From JAGQSZ01 sp049672765 (GTDB lineage: Bacteria > Actinomycetota > Acidimicrobiia > Acidimicrobiales > Microtrichaceae): 7,732 nucleotides of DNA. Positions within the stretch are counted from its first letter, which is position 1, and each line of letters begins with the position of its first letter. The stretch is taken from assembly GCA_049672765.1 (NCBI GenBank), contig JBATWQ010000371.1, positions 1 to 7,732 on the forward strand. Reading direction: 5' to 3'. The notes under the pieces were generated by a model. That model was not told where the DNA came from and did not search any database. It worked only from the letters and a program-made list of their open reading frames with translations. Below are positions 3,894 through 7,732 of the stretch, piece by piece. A program made the translations under genes and the position numbers.

Positions 3894-5807
3894 ATGAGTG
3901 ATATCTCGATTCCAACCACCCTCAATGTGCTGGCAGCGATGCTTAGCGGCTCACCGGTCGAAGGCGACCTTCAGTTGCCGCTGCGGACACTTCAGTTTCG
4001 CGGCCTGTCGAAGATGGATCTTGTGGTATTCGTCGAGCGCATCAGGGAACGGAACGCCGCTACGGACGACCTGGACCACGTGGAGGAGAACTGCCTTCTG
4101 GCGCTTGACATCATCCATGGATCCGCCGGAAGCGCGTCGCTCTCTTGGAACGCTCAGCATGATGCCCAGTCGCTAGTTGCTCGGTGTCTCGACGAAAATC
4201 TCATTCGTCTCGGGTTACCGCACGGCCTAGAGCCATCCGACCTTCTTCCACCACGAGGGCAAATTCCGAAGCCGGGGCGGTCGTCCTTGGAATCAGCGTT
4301 GGTATCTGCGACCACAGATCTGCTTACATCACCCGAGCATTTTCCGGCTCGGGCGGAGATGTTCCGGGTACCCAAGGGCCCTTTCACGACGAGGCCAGCA
4401 GCGCTGATGGCCGTCCCGGACAGACTGGTTTATGAGGCGTTGGCCGGACTCGTCGAGATCGCTATCGCTGAGCGTCTACCGTCGGAGGTGATGTGGCCGA
4501 GAAGTCGAGGCACGCAGCCCGATCGCGTTGCGACATCAGTGGCACTCTCATGGGAAACGTCATATATCGTGAAGGCGGACATCTCGAGCTTCTATGAGGC
4601 CGTCGACCACCCGCTTCTTGCCGTCTTTCTCATCTCGCACTGCAGCCTGAACGTGATCGCTGCGCGAGCGATTGAAGCGCTGCTGACCTCAACAATGGGG
4701 CTTCCGCGTGGTCTCCCGCAGGGCCCGCCCGGCAGTGATGTGCTTGCTTCGGCGTACCTACTCCCGCTTGATGCTTGGCTGCGCGAACAGGGGGTCAGAT
4801 TCGTTCGCTACGCAGACGACTACTTCTTCGGGGTCGACTCAGTGGGGGCAGGCAAGGATCTGCTGCTTGGATTTGAGGGGACGATGAGGGAGCTGGGATT
4901 GGCGCTCAACTCGAGTAAGACGCAGGTGATGCGTCGTGCGACTTTCGCAAAGGGACTTGAGCGGCCATCTCCGCAGGTTCTCGAGTTGAGGCAACACTTG
5001 ACGGAAGAGCGCGTTGGTGTGCTCAGATCGATAGACGACGGTGTCACGTTGGGGGAGATGCTTGAGACGGCCGGTGTTGATGAAGAGACGCTGTTCGATC
5101 TCGTGTATCACAGGACAATCGAATTAGACGATGTGTTGGAGCAATTCGCAGATCAATTGACGCCGACGCTCGTAGAAACGTATGAAACGTACTTGAGGAA
5201 GATTTCCAGCGCTCTTGAGCAGGGTGTGCATGGGGATCTCAGCGTCTACGAGCGCCTGTCCCGCGAGGCATTGCGTGTACTCAGGCTGGCCGAGGCAGAG
5301 GTCGAGGCAGTAGATGTCCAGCGAGTGGTGACTTGGTTTCCACAGGTTGCTCCGCTTGCGTCAGATCTCATTGCTGTGGGCGGTCGCCGCAACGCGTCTT
5401 GGGCAAGGATGGCTCTTCATGGCCATCTGAATAGCGAGACACAGGTCGACTGGGTCGATGCTTGGATGATCCGCGCACTCACTGTCCGCCCCGATCTGGC
5501 GGACGACTACCTCGTGGCGCGCCTAAGGGCCTTCGCCGGAGCCGAGGTAGGCGGCCCGCTAACGAAGCTCGAGTCCATCCGAGCTCTCAGCGCAGCGGGA
5601 GTCCTTGACGAACAGGTCTGGCAAGTGGCGTTCAGCTCGCTTTCGGTACCGCTCCAATCCGAGATGGTGTTCTCTGCACTTGTCAACGCAGATCGGTACC
5701 CGTGGTTGGTTGGTGTCGGAGCCATCCAGGAGCGACGAATCTCTTTGGCGGTTCGGTCGCTGGAGGTCGGCGCTGGTCGCGCCTCGCGTTCGAAACTGGC
5801 CCATTGA
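3894..5807 (+). CDS. reverse transcriptase of the AbiA/UG defence type
   Basis: A 637-aa protein with a complete RT core. An upstream block has P160-K161 and R167-P168...D176-R-L-V-Y180; motif A is KAD229-ISSFY; motif B is GLPQ276-GPPGSD; motif C is FVRYAD308-D309; motif D is LALN339-SSK342. Both catalytic aspartate sites are intact, so it should polymerise. The first ~145 residues and residues ~350-637 lie outside the RT core. The C-terminal part is helix-rich with no recognised domain; a faint HEPN-like R505-x5-H511 is visible but not convincing. Total length and layout fit abortive-infection RTs such as AbiA and other 'unknown group' RTs, not group II introns (no maturase or HNH), DGRs or compact retrons. 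ATG 3894 follows the toxin-like gene by 8 nt with no clear ribosome binding site, implying coupled translation. Third positions look less GC-rich than in neighbouring genes, hinting at transfer. Confidence 0.88.
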   Translation: MSDISIPTTLNVLAAMLSGSPVEGDLQLPLRTLQFRGLSKMDLVVFVERIRERNAATDDLDHVEENCLLALDIIHGSAGSASLSWNAQHDAQSLVARCLDENLIRLGLPHGLEPSDLLPPRGQIPKPGRSSLESALVSATTDLLTSPEHFPARAEMFRVPKGPFTTRPAALMAVPDRLVYEALAGLVEIAIAERLPSEVMWPRSRGTQPDRVATSVALSWETSYIVKADISSFYEAVDHPLLAVFLISHCSLNVIAARAIEALLTSTMGLPRGLPQGPPGSDVLASAYLLPLDAWLREQGVRFVRYADDYFFGVDSVGAGKDLLLGFEGTMRELGLALNSSKTQVMRRATFAKGLERPSPQVLELRQHLTEERVGVLRSIDDGVTLGEMLETAGVDEETLFDLVYHRTIELDDVLEQFADQLTPTLVETYETYLRKISSALEQGVHGDLSVYERLSREALRVLRLAEAEVEAVDVQRVVTWFPQVAPLASDLIAVGGRRNASWARMALHGHLNSETQVDWVDAWMIRALTVRPDLADDYLVARLRAFAGAEVGGPLTKLESIRALSAAGVLDEQVWQVAFSSLSVPLQSEMVFSALVNADRYPWLVGVGAIQERRISLAVRSLEVGAGRASRSKLAH

Positions 5808-5835
5808 TGCGTTAACGCCTCCTACTCGTGGCTAG

Positions 5836-5878
5836 TTGACTGGCATCCCTTATCCTTCGTGTAGTTCGGGAGGAGGAG
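5836..5878 (+). promoter_or_regulatory. possible promoter and strong ribosome binding site for the helicase
   Basis: TTGACT (5836-5841), an 18-bp spacer and TGTAGT (5860-5865) form a plausible sigma-70-type promoter. It is followed by a long purine run GGGAGGAGGAG (5868-5878) that ends three bases before TTG 5882. The ribosome binding site is convincing and decides the TTG start. The promoter is less sure, since it would leave a leader of only about ten bases. Confidence 0.5.
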
Positions 5879-5881
5879 CGG

Positions 5882-7732
5882 TTGATCGATCAGCAGATGG
5901 ATTTTGGCAACGGTGCATCTGCCGGTCTCATTCGTGACTTGCGAGTCGCGACGACACGCGAGATGGAGGCCGCCGGATCAACCTTGGTCGTCGCCCTGTT
6001 TGACGGTCGCTGCCTGTCGTCAAGCGGTTCTCGCACGGTCTGGTCCTTCGCTGTCGAAGTGGGCGTCGCTGATCAGCTACAGCCCGACACCCCGGCCCAC
6101 CTGACCCACTCCAGCGGTCGGACGGCCGAGGCACGGGTCTTGGCGGTGGGTGACGAATCGGTAGTGCTGGGCCTGCCACTCGATTTCGGAGAGGGCGAGG
6201 GTTGGGTTCTGCAATCTGACGCCCGCTTCATTTTCGAGCGGCTCTTGGAGCGGCTCGACGAGCTGGGCGCAGGGGATCGCGACGAGGAGCTCCTTACAGA
6301 TCTGCTCTATCCGGATGCATTCACGGTCGATGAAGACGAAGGTTCCGGCGACTCCGAACCACCAGCGAGCCCGGATGAGGAGCAGCAGAGAGCAGCCCGG
6401 CAGGCCATCGAACCGGGGATCCGTTTCACTTGGGGACCTCCCGGGACCGGCAAAACACGTGTCCTGGGAATGGCGGTTTCCCAGGCGGCGATGGAAGACC
6501 GCAGGGTCCTCGTCCTTGCGCACGCCAACGTGGCAGTGGACGTGGCACTGGAACGCATCGCTGAGGAGCTGGGAGCCGATCATCCTCTCGTTGCGGGGGG
6601 AAAGGTCATCCGGGTCGGCATCCCGCAGGCCGCGGGGATCGCCGCTCGCCACGATTTACTCCCGGAACACATCGCACAGAGCGCGGACCCCACCGGTTCG
6701 AGCAGGGTCGACGCACTACGAAAGGAACTACGCGAGCTGAGCGCCCGAGCCAGGACCGGCACCGAAAGTATCCCGGTGGCTGAGCGGATCGAGGTCGTGA
6801 GAGGGGAGTTGCGATCAGCGAATTCCCTCCTCGCGGAGCGGGCCCGCTTGGTCGTCGAGGATGCATCGGTAGTCGCAACGACGCTGACCCGCTCAGTGAT
6901 CGACGAGACGATTTGGTCATCACATTTTGATCTCGTGGTCATTGATGAAGCTTCAATGGCTCCGCTGCCGATAGTCCTCGCGCTGGTCATGCGCGGCGCA
7001 AGGACGGTTTCGTTCTTCGGCGACTTCCGTCAGCTGCCACCCGTGGCGATTTCGGATGACGAGATCGCCAGGGAGTTCTTCGCGACCGATGTTTTCAAGT
7101 TCGCTGAGGTAATCCAGATGCATGAGCAGGGTCTTGTCGACCCGCGGCTGAGTGTCTTGAGAACCCAGTTCCGGATGGGCGAATCGATCTGCGCCGTCGT
7201 GAACGACCTCGCCTACGACGGCTTGTTGCGCACGGCGCCAACGGCCAGGAATACCGCTATCCGATCAGCTGAACGCGGCATCGCGCCGGGTGACGAGCTG
7301 GTAATCGTGGACACTTCAGGGATCGGCGCCAGGTGCGATGGAGAGGCGGCTGTCGACAAGTGGTCTCGCTACAACCTCAGCCACGCCATGCTCGTGGCAT
7401 CACTGGCGCAGAGCCTCGAGGCGGACGGGTTCAACTCGGTCGGTGTAATCAGCCCCTACCGGGCACAGATCGAGTTGTTGACGTCCCTCCTGCGAGATCA
7501 CGACTCCATCCAAACCGCGACAATCCACAAGTTCCAGGGATCCGAATGCGACGCAGTCGTCCTGGACCTGACCGACGCCCTCCCGATGTCCGGCCCATCG
7601 AGGTTGACCGGAGGCGAATCAGACATGGCGCTGCGGTTGTTCAACGTGGCGGTCTCTCGTGCGCGCCACAAGTTGGTCGTGGTAGCTGACTGCTCGTTCG
7701 TTGAGAAACGCATGCCTCTTGGGTCTGTTCCG
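5882..7732 (+). CDS. SF1 UPF1/DNA2-like helicase, 3' end off the window
   Basis: 617 codons are present and the frame is still open at the right edge. Helicase motifs occur in order: Walker A GPPGTGK191-T (185-192), VVATTLT (motif Ic-like), Walker B VVID355-E-A, motif III GDFRQLPP (380-387), motif IV RTQFR431, motif V HKFQGSE (549-555) and motif VI VAVSR593-AR595. This is the pattern of SF1B helicases of the UPF1/DNA2/IGHMBP2 type, which move 5' to 3' on single-stranded DNA or RNA using ATP. Residues 1-150 contain no recognised motif and probably form an accessory or OB-like domain, followed by an acidic linker (VDEDEGSGDSEPP) just before the motor. The segment 230-330 between motifs is charged and may form the family's stalk. 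TTG 5882 is chosen for its strong GGAGGAG site; ATG 5897 is an alternative. Similar helicases often carry a C-terminal nuclease, which would lie outside this window. The gene follows the RT by 74 bp and may belong to the same defence locus. Confidence 0.9.
   Translation, partial: MIDQQMDFGNGASAGLIRDLRVATTREMEAAGSTLVVALFDGRCLSSSGSRTVWSFAVEVGVADQLQPDTPAHLTHSSGRTAEARVLAVGDESVVLGLPLDFGEGEGWVLQSDARFIFERLLERLDELGAGDRDEELLTDLLYPDAFTVDEDEGSGDSEPPASPDEEQQRAARQAIEPGIRFTWGPPGTGKTRVLGMAVSQAAMEDRRVLVLAHANVAVDVALERIAEELGADHPLVAGGKVIRVGIPQAAGIAARHDLLPEHIAQSADPTGSSRVDALRKELRELSARARTGTESIPVAERIEVVRGELRSANSLLAERARLVVEDASVVATTLTRSVIDETIWSSHFDLVVIDEASMAPLPIVLALVMRGARTVSFFGDFRQLPPVAISDDEIAREFFATDVFKFAEVIQMHEQGLVDPRLSVLRTQFRMGESICAVVNDLAYDGLLRTAPTARNTAIRSAERGIAPGDELVIVDTSGIGARCDGEAAVDKWSRYNLSHAMLVASLAQSLEADGFNSVGVISPYRAQIELLTSLLRDHDSIQTATIHKFQGSECDAVVLDLTDALPMSGPSRLTGGESDMALRLFNVAVSRARHKLVVVADCSFVEKRMPLGSVP

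Noticed and set aside
3894..5807. Group II intron, DGR or classical retron RT
   Set aside because: There is no maturase or HNH domain and no intron RNA ends. No variable-repeat/template-repeat pair was seen. The protein is about twice the size of a typical retron RT and no msr-msd pattern with matching a1/a2 repeats could be found by eye.
1..7732. CRISPR array or insertion sequence
   Set aside because: No evenly spaced long repeats, no transposase frame and no terminal inverted repeats with target duplications were seen.

Overview
The window is GC-rich and reads almost entirely on the + strand. Codon use, a possible leaderless promoter (GATAAT a few bases before an ATG) and the style of the small paired genes suggest a high-GC actinobacterium or similar organism. 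That is an inference; no gene here identifies the species. The content is accessory: defence-type genes on both sides of a tRNA-derived attachment site.

Left block (1-2599). The window opens in the 3' end of a gene that overlaps, by ATGA, a TatD-family metal-dependent hydrolase with all metal ligands present. A TatD-like gene translationally coupled to an upstream gene is the arrangement of the qatC-qatD end of QatABCD anti-phage systems. Only the TatD member can be recognised from sequence. Next comes an abortive-infection-family protein with an Abi_C/HEPN-like C-terminus, which may have its own leaderless promoter. Two small coupled genes of unknown function follow. The second is broken by a one-base frameshift near 2503-2504.

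Junction (2600-2836). A 142-bp stretch with phased GGTAC repeats leads into the last 45 nt of a tRNA-Met(CAT) gene: half of the anticodon loop, the T arm, the acceptor 3' strand and CCA. No matching 5' half is present. A strong hairpin terminator follows. This is what remains when an integrative element enters the 3' end of a tRNA gene. The polarity says the element lies to the left and native tRNA-downstream DNA lies to the right.

Geneless stretch (2837-3489). About 650 bp have no convincing gene but hold several good inverted repeats, the best being a long compound hairpin at 3003-3066. It precedes the reverse transcriptase operon, so a non-coding RNA is a reasonable suspicion.

Right block (3490-7732). 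A small protein resembling Tse2-type ADP-ribosyltransferase-fold toxins is followed 8 nt later by a 637-aa reverse transcriptase. The RT has intact catalytic motifs and a long helical C-terminal region, like the AbiA/'unknown group' defence RTs. After 74 nt comes an SF1 UPF1/DNA2-like helicase with its own strong ribosome binding site. It runs off the right edge. The toxin-like/RT pair, with a possible upstream RNA and downstream helicase, is the best candidate for an undescribed defence system.
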